A stretch of 21,711 bases of DNA, taken from IMG/VR virus record IMGVR_UViG_3300007734_000464, positions 1 through 21,711 of that record; one strand, written 5' to 3'. Positions 1 to 6,098 of the stretch are shown one piece after another. The translations under genes and the position numbers were made by a program. The stretch is from a virus. The notes under the pieces were generated by a model. It was not told the DNA's origin. It worked only from the letters and a program-made list of their open reading frames with translations, and did not search any database. Position 1 is the stretch's first letter, and each line of letters opens with the position of its first letter.

Positions 1-422
1 GGCCGAATCACATTGCCCCATACGCTAGGCTTGAAGTCGCCATATTCGTCAAGGTATACGCCGTTAAAGCCTAGTCCCCGCATAGCGTCAGCGTTGTCTG
101 AGCCAAACAGCATAATCTTTGCGCCGTTAATCAGTTCCACCATCAGATCGGCTTCGTTTGTGTTTTTGGTAATTGGGGCAGCGTAATGCTTAAGGTAATC
201 CCACGCCACACGCTTGGCCTGGCTGCGGAACGGGGCAATGTAAGCATACTGGGCGCTGCGGTTGCCCTCTGTGATTGCCCGCTTAATCACATCGTTGATT
301 GCCGCCACAGTCTTACCGGCCCTGCGGTGGGCGACCAAACATGACCAACGGGTCGTGCGGTTGTGGAACGGCATAAATGCGTCCCGAGGGCTATACGGCA
401 GGATTATTTCCCTGCTGCCCAT
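1..422 (-). CDS. terL: Terminase large subunit, N-terminal part (runs off left edge)
   Basis: This is the ATPase motor and nuclease that packages DNA into the prohead. The visible 140 residues hold the start of the ATPase domain: a Walker A motif AHRRAGKT at residues 31-38, an aromatic-rich stretch with YIAPFRSQAK at about 61-70, and a Walker B motif GVYLDE at 121-126 ending in the catalytic glutamate. The ATG at 422 overlaps the 3' end of the small-subunit gene by 19 bases, a normal terS-terL arrangement. The nuclease domain lies outside the window. Motifs and position leave little doubt; the exact start could also be the in-frame ATG at residue 17, but that would leave a large gap before Walker A unexplained and a needless loss of overlap. 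Confidence 0.93.
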   Translation of the reverse strand, partial: MGSREIILPYSPRDAFMPFHNRTTRWSCLVAHRRAGKTVAAINDVIKRAITEGNRSAQYAYIAPFRSQAKRVAWDYLKHYAAPITKNTNEADLMVELINGAKIMLFGSDNADAMRGLGFNGVYLDEYGDFKPSVWGNVIR

Positions 423-742
423 TTGATCACCAAGTCATTGCCGTCCGCGCCGGTGATTTCCTGCTTAACCGTCTCAGCCCAGCGCATTTGCGTCTTCGTC
501 CACCATATCAGCGCCGTGGTGTCCCCGCTGGTGGCCTTGCTAAACAGCGTCTTGGCGATCTGCCCGTTAGCTTTGGCCTTGCCCAAGTCCAATTCGGTGC
601 GGTAATACTTCCGCAAAGTTTTGTCGTCTATGCCCACCAAAATGGCAATTTGCTCATGGGGCAAGCCCAATCCGCTGGTGCTTTCGACCATCCTGCGGCT
701 TTCATCGGTTGGCTTGTGAGCCTCTTGTGCAATGATTGGCAT
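404..742 (-). CDS. terS: Terminase small subunit-like protein
   Basis: Probable DNA-recognition subunit of the packaging terminase, 112 residues, which is short but within the range for such proteins. An N-terminal helix-turn-helix-like segment is visible at about residues 18-50 (GLGLPHEQIAILVGIDDKTL, then a Tyr-Tyr-rich helix), followed by a helical region with TSGDTTALIWWTKTQMRW typical of phage small terminases. The start is fixed because an in-frame TAA stands two codons upstream of the ATG. There is no clear Shine-Dalgarno sequence. The gene directly precedes and overlaps terL, which is the strongest support for the call. The family assignment is from motif pattern and synteny, not from a database match. 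Confidence 0.8.
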   Translation of the reverse strand: MPIIAQEAHKPTDESRRMVESTSGLGLPHEQIAILVGIDDKTLRKYYRTELDLGKAKANGQIAKTLFSKATSGDTTALIWWTKTQMRWAETVKQEITGADGNDLVIKWAAGK

Positions 743-850
743 TTTTTAGAGGGGAACTCGTATCAAGTTAGGGTTTATCATAACGAAAAAGACTGATCTT
801 TGCTTGGTTTTCCATTAGACTCAAGTTAAGCCAACTTAAAAAGGTCTTTT
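743..850. other. Short intergenic control region between terS and the gene at 851
   Basis: About 108 bases separate the divergently transcribed terS (minus) and the small plus-strand gene at 851. The stretch is AT-rich. It contains a Cro-type palindrome at 827-838, which sits 12 bases before the plus-strand ATG. A TATGAT hexamer on the minus strand (rc of about 772-777) could be a -10 element for the terminase operon, but no convincing -35 element was found for either direction, so I do not place promoters here. Confidence 0.5.
827..838. promoter_or_regulatory. Cro-type operator O4, distant copy
   Basis: TAAGCCAACTTA fits the palindrome TAAG-N4-CTTA. It is the exact reverse complement of operator O2 at 6304-6315, and with one flanking base the two share the 13-mer TAAGTTGGCTTAA. 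It lies between terS and the gene at 851, and just upstream of the latter's ribosome binding site. The match to the sites around the cro-like gene is seen in the sequence; binding by that protein is inferred. Confidence 0.6.
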
Positions 851-1075
851 ATGCAAACTAAATTAAGCCAAGTTAAAGCGGAATTTGATGCAGGCAATTT
901 TGCCAAAGCTATTCGCATTGCTTCTAAATTCCAAGATTTAGGCACGCAGCGCAATGCCATCCTTGATGCTAACCTTGCCATTACAAACCCACGTTGGATG
1001 ATTGGACTTGGCAAAGACATTGAGCAATCCATTGCAGCAGGCGTTGAGGCTTTACGCATCCGCTACGCTTTCTAA
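851..1075 (+). CDS. Small conserved phage protein of unknown function
   Basis: A 74-residue, predicted mostly helical, soluble protein. The pattern (QVKAEFDAGNFAKAIRIASK, then LGTQRNAI, then LGKDIEQSIAAGVEALRIRY) resembles a small hypothetical protein I recall from many phages of Proteobacteria; no function is known to me. It has a ribosome binding site AAAAAGG seven bases before the ATG. It is the only plus-strand gene in the left 6 kb, it has its own operator upstream and its own terminator downstream, and its 3' end overlaps the convergent methyltransferase gene by 24 bases. This isolated, individually controlled layout suggests a moron-like or regulatory gene, but that is inference. Confidence 0.75.
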   Translation: MQTKLSQVKAEFDAGNFAKAIRIASKFQDLGTQRNAILDANLAITNPRWMIGLGKDIEQSIAAGVEALRIRYAF

Positions 1076-2383
1076 TTCCAACACGCCTAAATCCACTTGG
1101 ACCTCGCCGCAGGCTTGAGCGGCTTTTTTTCCATCGCCTTTTACAAACACCAACACATTTTGGTGGGCTTTGCCTAGCTTGCGGCTAGATGAAAATGATT
1201 TTCCTGCCCTCATTGCTACAGAGCCACAAGGCGTTACCAAAATGGCTTCATTGTAATAATTTAAGCCAGCCTCCTTAAAAGCCTGCACGGTATCGCCCAC
1301 AAAATCGTAATAATTGCCTTTTTTGTCGCGCACTTCGCCCACTACAAAACAAGCAAACCGGTCTTTTTTAAGCAAAACACACGTTTTTTTGATAATTTCA
1401 AAGTAAGCGGTCCTAAATTCTGCGTAACCAAGGGTGCTTAAATCTTTTGGGTCATGGCTATAAACTTCCAAATCAGCATAAGGCGGGCAACTAAACACAA
1501 AATCGGCTTGCACATCTTTGCAAGTGCTGTTTATGGTTCGGCTATCCCCACAAACCCAAGCTGGCGGCGCATTGTCATCTATGCACATTTCGCTGGCTTG
1601 CTCTCGATTAGCGTTGACTTGTTCCTGGCGCAATTTGTGCCCAATATATTGCCGACCTAGCTTGCTTGCCACAATGCCGCGCACGCTACCACCCGCAAAA
1701 GGGTCAAGAACTATGCCGCCAACAGGTGAAAACCAAGCATAGGCCAATTCGCAAACAACAGGATCAAATATGCTTGTTCCCGATTCTCCTCGTTGCCTTG
1801 CAACCATATCAGGAGAACCGCCTGCGGGAGCATCTCTGCCTTCTTCAGATTTAATGCCCAAAGCAAGCCAAGCGCGTTTGCGATCTTGCCACCAACCTTC
1901 TCGAGCATTAAGAACGCTAAACGGAGGAATTAAAAATCTATCGGATAAATTGCCTTTTTCCGCAATGCCGTTTTGTTCTTCTTTTGCATCATCCAACAAT
2001 TTTTCTAATTCATCGGCATCAAACCCCAGCAATTCCAGCGCAAAACCGTCTGCCAGCAAGTCGTTTAACTCAATGGTCAGCATCTCATTGTCCCAGCCTG
2101 CATTCAGCGCCAAGCGGTTGTCGGCAATGATGTAAGCCCGCTTTTGCGTCTCGGTCAGGTCTGCCAGTTCAATGGTTGGCACTTCCTTGTAACCCAACTT
2201 ACGCGCCGCCATAAGCCGCCCGTGGCCCGCAATGATGCCGTTGTCCCCATCCACCAAAATGGGGTTTGTCCAGCCAAATTCCTTAATGCTTGCCGCAATC
2301 TGCGCTACTTGTGCGTCCGAATGAGTGCGGCTGTTCTTTACATAAGGAATAAGGTTGTCAACTTTTTTTTGGGTGATTTTCAT
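1052..2383 (-). CDS. ParB-domain / DNA methyltransferase fusion
   Basis: A two-domain protein of about 443 residues (numbered here from the ATG at 2383). An N-terminal ParB/Srx-like domain contains the signature AGHGRLMAARKLGY at about residues 47-60. A C-terminal amino-methyltransferase domain carries the SAM-binding motif LDPFAGGS near residue 225 and the catalytic motif FSCPPYADLEVYSHDPKDLS near residue 294, which points to N6-adenine or N4-cytosine methylation of DNA. Order is motif I then motif IV. The ATG at 2383 overlaps the stop of the hydroxylase gene as ATGA, so I prefer it over the TTG at 2443 or the ATG at 2416. In phages such enzymes usually protect DNA from host restriction; no partner nuclease is present. 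Motif II, usually with an acidic residue after a glycine, reads YIGHKL here, which is odd. The gene is the last of the early minus-strand operon. Confidence 0.88.
   Translation of the reverse strand: MKITQKKVDNLIPYVKNSRTHSDAQVAQIAASIKEFGWTNPILVDGDNGIIAGHGRLMAARKLGYKEVPTIELADLTETQKRAYIIADNRLALNAGWDNEMLTIELNDLLADGFALELLGFDADELEKLLDDAKEEQNGIAEKGNLSDRFLIPPFSVLNAREGWWQDRKRAWLALGIKSEEGRDAPAGGSPDMVARQRGESGTSIFDPVVCELAYAWFSPVGGIVLDPFAGGSVRGIVASKLGRQYIGHKLRQEQVNANREQASEMCIDDNAPPAWVCGDSRTINSTCKDVQADFVFSCPPYADLEVYSHDPKDLSTLGYAEFRTAYFEIIKKTCVLLKKDRFACFVVGEVRDKKGNYYDFVGDTVQAFKEAGLNYYNEAILVTPCGSVAMRAGKSFSSSRKLGKAHQNVLVFVKGDGKKAAQACGEVQVDLGVLELESVADA
1106..1130 (+). terminator. Rho-independent terminator of the gene at 851
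   Basis: The plus strand reads GCCGC (1106-1110), an 8-base loop, GCGGC (1119-1123) and then seven T residues (1124-1130). It begins 30 bases after the stop codon at 1075. It lies inside the 3' coding part of the convergent methyltransferase gene, which therefore carries terminator sequence on its antisense strand. Confidence 0.8.
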
Positions 2384-3135
2384 TTGTTGCGCGGTGCGTG
2401 AAATGTCTTTTCCCATTTCTTGTGCCGAAAATAAGGAATCCAAATGTAAGGAAAAAGCAAAGCCGCTGAAAGTATAAGCCGGTTTAACATGGCGTAGGGC
2501 CAGGGCAATGGTCTGAGAACGTCCAAAAACAGGACAACCCTGATTTCGTCGGTTGGGTTGTGGGCCTCATGTTCATAGGTGTCATCAAAGAACACCACTT
2601 CGCCTTCTTTCCATTCGTAGCGCAAGCCGTCCACAATCAAGTGCCCCTTTTTGCTGGCATCTGCTGGAACTGAAACCACCATGCCAAGGTGCGCCCTAAG
2701 TACGCCTGACCACGGGCCTCTGTGCATTGGCAACGATTTGTGTGGCGCAAGAATTGACAAATAGGCGCTTACGATTTCGGGGTACTTATCCACAATTGCC
2801 ATTGTCTGAGGCATCAACGCGGCGTTTTTGCGGAATTTGATGTTGGCGCACTTGAGAAAGAAAAATTTCCATTTGTCATCGTTAGACAAGTGTTCCTGAT
2901 CCGGCGACATGGTCTGAAATGGGGTCAATTCCTCATAGCGTTCTAGGATTTTTAAGACTTCTTCCTTGATTTGTGGGTGCGCGGCTTCTAATTCTTTGGC
3001 TGGGCGCAAAATCTTTTTGCTAAAAAATGGGTGATCACCAATTAAGCAACGATTGTGGAAAACCCGAAAAACGGCGTTGTATAGCCAAAATTCCACACGC
3101 CTAGACAAAAGAACAAATGCGTTAAGCATATGCAT
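2380..3135 (-). CDS. LpxO/aspartyl-asparaginyl beta-hydroxylase-type dioxygenase
   Basis: A 251-residue Fe(II)/2-oxoglutarate oxygenase of the AspH/LpxO family. The active-site pattern is complete: MHRGPWSG with H138, VLRAHLG with H149, the metal-site segment FFDDTYEHEAHN with H189, and the 2-oxoglutarate-binding arginine R199 in EIRVVLFLDVLRPLP. These correspond to the HCGP, RMHLG, FDDSFEHE and R residues of AspH known from the family. A hydrophobic stretch at about 215-235 suggests membrane association, as in LpxO enzymes that hydroxylate lipid A acyl chains. Protein hydroxylation is the alternative. It overlaps the upstream glycosyltransferase by 14 bases, so the two are probably made together. 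A second ATG two codons later is equally possible as start. Family confidence is high, substrate unknown. Confidence 0.87.
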   Translation of the reverse strand: MHMLNAFVLLSRRVEFWLYNAVFRVFHNRCLIGDHPFFSKKILRPAKELEAAHPQIKEEVLKILERYEELTPFQTMSPDQEHLSNDDKWKFFFLKCANIKFRKNAALMPQTMAIVDKYPEIVSAYLSILAPHKSLPMHRGPWSGVLRAHLGMVVSVPADASKKGHLIVDGLRYEWKEGEVVFFDDTYEHEAHNPTDEIRVVLFLDVLRPLPWPYAMLNRLILSAALLFPYIWIPYFRHKKWEKTFHAPRNK

Positions 3136-3799
3136 TTTTCATCTTAATTAAACCGTCCAACATACGGCTTTTGGTATTAAACCAAGGCTTGCTGTAGTCG
3201 CAATCGACGTAGTGGTCAAATTCCGGTATTCCCAAAGTGAAGTGCGCTATCTTTGTTCGCAAATGGTCGTGTTCGCCCACCAGCACGTTCCATTCCCTTG
3301 GCAAGTCGCCAATCAGTGAGTCGGGCAACCATTGGAATCGGTGCAATTCTTCACCGCTAGATTCTTCAATGAATTCGGGTGTCAACACTCTGTTGCGGTT
3401 GTGTTCACAGTTCCACAGCATCAGGCTTGACCAGTTTTTTCTTGGGTAGTCGCCGTTTCGGGATTCCATCGGTGTGCCAATGTACTTTCTTGGGTGTTTG
3501 GTCTGATAGTCGTGCTTGACAACCTGTACGGCATAGCGCGCATCGAACAGGCTTTCTAGGTCTTCAATGTCTGCCAGCATGAGCATATCGCTGCCATCCA
3601 AAAAGATAGCCTTATTCTTATATCCACACAGAAATGGTACTAGAAACCGCTGGTAGGTAAATGCGTTAGTCCCGTCCCGCTGTTTGCCGGATAAGGGCGT
3701 GATGCTGACCAGCCCCTTAGTGCGCTCTATGACCGATTGGCAAAATACATGGTAACCCACGGATTCCCGAGGGTCGTATCCTGCAAATATGCGGATCAT
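3122..3799 (-). CDS. GT8-like glycosyltransferase
   Basis: A 225-residue protein with the layout of a small GT-A fold glycosyltransferase. MIRIFAGYDPRES at the N-terminus resembles the nucleotide-binding strand of this group. IFLDGSDMLML at 65-75 looks like a metal-binding DxD-type site, NWSSLMLWNC at about 122-131 matches the usual asparagine-containing acceptor/donor loop, and KIAHFTLG followed by KPW near residues 185-207 matches the C-terminal metal-binding HFxG...KPW pattern of GT8 enzymes. Sugar and acceptor are unknown. It overlaps the ferritin-like gene before it as ATGA and the hydroxylase after it by 14 bases, which suggests a joint role in modifying the cell envelope or a protein. 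Confidence 0.78.
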   Translation of the reverse strand: MIRIFAGYDPRESVGYHVFCQSVIERTKGLVSITPLSGKQRDGTNAFTYQRFLVPFLCGYKNKAIFLDGSDMLMLADIEDLESLFDARYAVQVVKHDYQTKHPRKYIGTPMESRNGDYPRKNWSSLMLWNCEHNRNRVLTPEFIEESSGEELHRFQWLPDSLIGDLPREWNVLVGEHDHLRTKIAHFTLGIPEFDHYVDCDYSKPWFNTKSRMLDGLIKMKNAYA

Positions 3800-4152
3800 T
3801 TGAGGGTTAGCTTGTAGATCGTAGAATCCACCAACGCGGCAATTTCGTCCACGATGTTTTGCAATTGGCTGTCATCAGGCAGGGCCACACGATTCTTTTC
3901 AACAAACGCTTTCATGCTTGCCATGTACTTTTGCGGGTCTTTGGCGTTGTGAAAGTTCTCGGGGTAATCCTTAATTTTCTCGTAACCACCGTTGTATGCC
4001 TCGGCAAACTGGTCGGTCAGTTCAATGATTTCGGTGTAATACGCGCCCAATGCCATGTGTACGGCAAAGCTGTCGGTTGCCAAATGCATGAAATGGGTAA
4101 CCGTGCCGCTGTGCAGCATAGTTGAAATAAAGTCCGCGACATTTTTTTTCAT
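3796..4152 (-). CDS. Small helical ferritin/Dps-like protein (DUF5856-like)
   Basis: A 118-residue, strongly helical protein. The segment HFMHLATDSFAVHMALGAYY followed by an acidic helix with EIIELTDQFAEAYNGGYEKI resembles a phage family I recall as DUF5856, with the look of Dps or ferritin-type four-helix proteins (His, Glu and Asp spaced along helices). Metal binding is not proven: the ligands cannot be assigned from one sequence. The gene starts four bases inside the end of the HNH-like gene and its stop overlaps the glycosyltransferase start as ATGA. Function is unknown; a possible link to the iron-dependent hydroxylase two genes away is speculation. Confidence 0.65.
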   Translation of the reverse strand: MKKNVADFISTMLHSGTVTHFMHLATDSFAVHMALGAYYTEIIELTDQFAEAYNGGYEKIKDYPENFHNAKDPQKYMASMKAFVEKNRVALPDDSQLQNIVDEIAALVDSTIYKLTLK

Positions 4153-4487
4153 AGTGCCACCTCTAAAGCCCCATTGTAAGGCAATGGTACGTCTTTAGGC
4201 CATTGCCCCATACTGGTCAATGCGTCCACCGTCTTTTGGTGCGCCTGATTCCATAGCTGCTGGCGCTCATTCTTGTCCAAATTTGCGCCTTGGTCAATCT
4301 CAAAATGGCAATGTAAGCACAGCGCAGCCACCAAATTATCGTCGGCCTTGATGCCCCGACCCTTGCCGCCGCCCCAGTTTGTGTGTGCGGCCTGCACCAT
4401 TTGGCCTGACCCGCAACATTGGCAGTCAAGGCTTGCCACTAATTTCAGCAGTTTTTTGCTTCTGACGTATGCGTGTTTTTGTAGCAA
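4149..4487 (-). CDS. HNH/Ref-like zinc nuclease
   Basis: A 112-residue protein with a zinc-binding frame: C22-x2-C25, H35 in QAAHTNW, and C57-x2-C60-H61 in ALCLHCHFEID. The GKGRGIKADDN segment between them is typical of small phage nucleases related to HNH and Ref (RecA-dependent) enzymes. It probably nicks or cuts DNA during recombination or packaging and sits among other recombination genes. The reading frame begins with TTG at 4487, inside the zinc-ribbon gene (62-base overlap); family-like sequence starts by about residue 9 and no ATG lies upstream of it, so TTG is the best available start. A GTG at 4439 would cut into the conserved part. The nuclease call is from motifs only. Confidence 0.7.
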   Translation of the reverse strand: MLQKHAYVRSKKLLKLVASLDCQCCGSGQMVQAAHTNWGGGKGRGIKADDNLVAALCLHCHFEIDQGANLDKNERQQLWNQAHQKTVDALTSMGQWPKDVPLPYNGALEVAL

Positions 4488-4614
4488 TTACAGTCTCCAA
4501 GGTAGTGAATCGATGCATATTGGCGCATTCAATTCGGCGGCGGCGGGCGTTGCCAGCTTCTAATTGCGTTTCTTTCACGATTGTCCATGTCCCGCACTCA
4601 GGGCACTTAATCAT
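4426..4614 (-). CDS. NrdR-like zinc-ribbon protein
   Basis: A 62-residue basic protein. CPECG near the N-terminus, then GNARRRRIEC and NMHRFTTLE, copy the layout of the zinc-ribbon half of the bacterial repressor NrdR (CPxCG ... RRRRxCxxCxxRFTTxE). The last zinc ligand appears to be His instead of Cys (C-x3-H), and the ATP-cone domain of NrdR is absent. It could bind DNA or act as a small zinc adaptor. I chose the ATG at 4614 over the in-frame TTG at 4620; it overlaps the ninB stop by 8 bases. Function unknown. Confidence 0.68.
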   Translation of the reverse strand: MIKCPECGTWTIVKETQLEAGNARRRRIECANMHRFTTLETVIATKTRIRQKQKTAEISGKP

Positions 4615-4888
4615 CAACAAATGCCCTAAATTTCACGCCCTGTTGTGTGCCAAAGGCTGTGGATAACTCTATCAGTTCGGTCATTTCGAGCACGGTCATC
4701 TTGCTTGTTCGCGCACCAATCACGACAAAGCCGCCCTCTATGCCAGGCACAACCTTTTGTTTTTTAAGCGCGGCGGTCAAAACATCTTTCCATTCGTCTT
4801 TTGTCAGCTTAACACCGTACCAAATTACTTGCTGGGCAATGTCTTCAAGGTTTGCCCACATCATGCGGTTTTGTTCAAGGCTCCGCAT
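4607..4888 (-). CDS. ninB: NinB recombination protein
   Basis: A 93-residue protein of the lambda NinB (Orf) family, which binds single-stranded DNA and helps RecF-type or phage recombination. The family pattern is clear: SLEQNRMMWANLEDIAQQV at the start, WYGVKLTKDEWKDVLTAALK in the middle, and VVPGIEGGFVVIGARTSKMT followed by EMTELIELSTAFG. The ATG at 4888 is preferred to the TTG at 4900 because it begins directly with the conserved segment. It overlaps the nuclease gene upstream by 14 bases. Confidence 0.9.
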   Translation of the reverse strand: MRSLEQNRMMWANLEDIAQQVIWYGVKLTKDEWKDVLTAALKKQKVVPGIEGGFVVIGARTSKMTVLEMTELIELSTAFGTQQGVKFRAFVDD

Positions 4889-5150
4889 TGGCAACCCCAA
4901 TCATTTGTAAAGCCGCCTCTGGGCTGTCAACCCTGCATAACGTGCCACCGGCCCACCTTAAAAAAAAGTCGGCTTGTAGCCCCGTTAAACGCTTTTTAGA
5001 GGTGGTTTTGATCTCCATCAAGTAAGTGTGTTGTTGATAGCCAACCAAAAGATCAACCGGCAGGCCAATGATCCAAACATAGCAGCCAACAGCCCGCAAC
5101 GCAGCAACTATGGCTTGTTGGTTAGCGTCAACCCTGGCTGCGTGTCGCAT
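4875..5150 (-). CDS. VRR-NUC-like nuclease
   Basis: A 91-residue PD-(D/E)xK-type protein. D33 in LPVDLLVGY and the pair E46-x-K48 in LMEIKT form the expected catalytic frame, and the N-terminal ARVDANQQAIVAALRAVG helix is usual for small phage VRR-NUC proteins. Enzymes of this type resolve or nick branched DNA. It is flanked by ninB and other recombination genes, which fits a role in processing recombination intermediates. The ATG start at 5150 lies inside the previous gene (23-base overlap). Confidence 0.78.
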   Translation of the reverse strand: MRHAARVDANQQAIVAALRAVGCYVWIIGLPVDLLVGYQQHTYLMEIKTTSKKRLTGLQADFFLRWAGGTLCRVDSPEAALQMIGVANAEP

Positions 5151-5307
5151 TCATTTCTTCCAAAACGTGGGCTTTGATGCCCGCAAACATAACGTCTTCA
5201 TCCATGCGCTGCACTTCGCGCCAAGCCCAATCTTTCCAAGCTGGCAAACGGCACAGGCGCACCATGTCGGCAAACACACGGGCGCGGATAGCTTTAGGGT
5301 CATACAC
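5128..5307 (-). CDS. Small conserved phage protein of unknown function
   Basis: A basic, helical 59-residue protein with YDPKAIRARVFADMVRLCRL near the start; I recall similar small proteins in phage replication regions but know no function. A GTG at 5307 overlaps the preceding stop codon by 8 bases; a GTG at 5316 (62 residues) is the alternative. It has no visible Shine-Dalgarno sequence and probably relies on coupled translation. Confidence 0.6.
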   Translation of the reverse strand: MYDPKAIRARVFADMVRLCRLPAWKDWAWREVQRMDEDVMFAGIKAHVLEEMNATRSQG

Positions 5308-5665
5308 GGCGACCACGCAATTCTTTTAGACGTTCCCGAATGTGATCAGGCATTGGCACGGCTTTTTTGTCATTCTCAAAAATCTTTTGCAGCGCGGAAT
5401 CAACCTGATTTTTATCGGGCATCTCGGGCACTTCAGCCCCGTCCCAGCGTTGTTGATTAAGGTAGACCAAAGGCGCGGGAATGAATGCGCCGTTTGCTTT
5501 TAGCCATTGTTCGGTGGTTTTCATCCATTCAATGTGTTTGATGATTTGGTCGGCCTGAGTCTCACAATAAAACTTGACCCACTTTTTTTGACATTCAGAC
5601 TTTGCGCCTTTGCGAGGAGTCTTAGGGTAAGCAATCCAAAACTTATCAAATCCTGATTCAAACAT
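5300..5665 (-). CDS. Putative replication-associated protein
   Basis: A 121-residue protein. The N-terminal FDKFWIAYPKTPRKGAKSEC segment followed by a helical region and the motif FIPAPLVYLNQQRW is typical of the C-terminal part of phage replication initiator (O-like or DnaT-like) proteins; here it stands alone without an N-terminal DNA-binding domain. Start choice: the ATG at 5665 has a strong Shine-Dalgarno sequence (GGAGAAGG ending two bases before it), whereas the frame stays open to 5773 with no ribosome binding site. It overlaps the 36-codon ORF upstream by 8 bases. As the first recognisable replication-type gene after cro it may help load the host helicase, but this is inference. Confidence 0.62.
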   Translation of the reverse strand: MFESGFDKFWIAYPKTPRKGAKSECQKKWVKFYCETQADQIIKHIEWMKTTEQWLKANGAFIPAPLVYLNQQRWDGAEVPEMPDKNQVDSALQKIFENDKKAVPMPDHIRERLKELRGRRV

Positions 5666-5768
5666 CGCCTTCTCCATTTGCTTTTTGGTGAATGTTGGAG
5701 CAAAGCACAGCCTTACCGTGGTCATAACCAAAGTTCGCTCTGTGCCGTGACTTGCTTTTCGGAGCCAT
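5658..5768 (-). CDS. 36-residue basic small ORF
   Basis: Beginning ATG at 5768 and ending TGA at 5658, this ORF encodes a basic peptide with MAPKSKSRHRANFGYDHGKA at its start. Its stop overlaps the start of the replication-associated gene by 8 bases, matching the coupling seen across the operon. It has no clear ribosome binding site, and I do not recognise it. It is listed because its position and overlap are what a real gene would show. Confidence 0.4.
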   Translation of the reverse strand: MAPKSKSRHRANFGYDHGKAVLCSNIHQKANGEGDV

Positions 5769-5902
5769 GTCATCGCATCGCACTGGACAGACTATTTCAA
5801 CCACCGCGCTCTATCCTTAGCCCACGCTCCCCGCTTTGGTTTGCTCGTGTAACGGGGTATCTCATGCCCAACCATCGACGTACCGCATTGGGCAGTCCAA
5901 AA

Positions 5903-6063
5903 GCAAAAACCCCGCAAGATGCTCTGTGGTCTTGGCTCTTGGCGAGAGCAACAGCAAGACGATTGAACAGAAGGTCAAAAGACTCGCTTGCCGTACGACA
6001 AGACCACACAGTACCCTGCGGGGTTATTTCCATCTGTTCATCGCCTAGATGCCACTCTAGACG
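5903..6063 (-). ncRNA. Candidate structured regulatory RNA (unclassified)
   Basis: A 160-base transcript is proposed from a perfect TATAAT box to a large hairpin with a U tract. The hairpin arms, 27 bases each (5999-6025 and 5908-5934), pair at 25 of 27 positions (two of them G-U). The loop is 64 bases, and its 3' end folds into GCTCT-CGCCA-AGAGC (5949-5935). The second arm is followed on the minus strand by five T residues, as in a terminator. It sits between cro and the replication genes, where lambdoid and P1/P4-type phages often keep antisense regulators such as C4 RNA, but I cannot match it to that family. The ORFs in both strands here have no ribosome binding sites and probably do not code. 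Confidence 0.45.
5908..6025. repeat. 27-bp imperfect inverted repeat with 64-bp loop
   Basis: Arms are 5908-5934 and 5999-6025. Both begin with AACCCCGC and end with GTGGTCTTG when read from the outside in, and differ at four positions, two of which still give G-U pairs in RNA. It is the longest dyad I noticed in the window. Confidence 0.85.
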
Positions 6064-6069
6064 GGTCGG

Positions 6070-6098
6070 ATTATACATAAAATTTAAGGGTTAAACCA
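6070..6098 (-). promoter_or_regulatory. Promoter within the end of cro
   Basis: On the minus strand a perfect -10 hexamer TATAAT (6075-6070) follows, with a 17-base spacer, the poor -35 candidate TGGTTT (6098-6093), which lies in the last codons of the cro-like gene. The predicted start is near 6063. It would drive the structured RNA and possibly the downstream replication genes independently of cro. Confidence 0.5.

Noticed and set aside
864-875. Further operator-like match TAAGCCAAGTTA inside the gene at 851
   Set aside because: One half-site is broken and it lies in codons for Leu-Ser-Gln-Val; could be chance similarity to the neighbouring operator.
2189-2202. GTAACCCAACTTAC, close to operator O1, inside the methyltransferase gene
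   Set aside because: One half-site has a mismatch in the invariant TAAG and it is deep in coding sequence far from any promoter.
2380-3799. DNA hypermodification pathway (oxygenase plus glycosyltransferase plus methyltransferase)
   Set aside because: The oxygenase is of AspH/LpxO type, not TET/JBP, and the methyltransferase has an amino-methyltransferase CPPY motif, not the C5-cytosine type needed for that pathway.
5797-6078. 93-codon minus-strand ORF across the inverted repeat
   Set aside because: Its ATG overlaps the perfect TATAAT box, no start has a ribosome binding site, and the strand-symmetric openness of the region fits base-pairing rather than coding constraint. Similar frames are reported in prophages, so a protein cannot be excluded.
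5678-6094. 138-codon plus-strand ORF opposite the same region
   Set aside because: No ribosome binding site, opposite to the operon, and it runs over the replication gene start; judged a shadow of the structured region.
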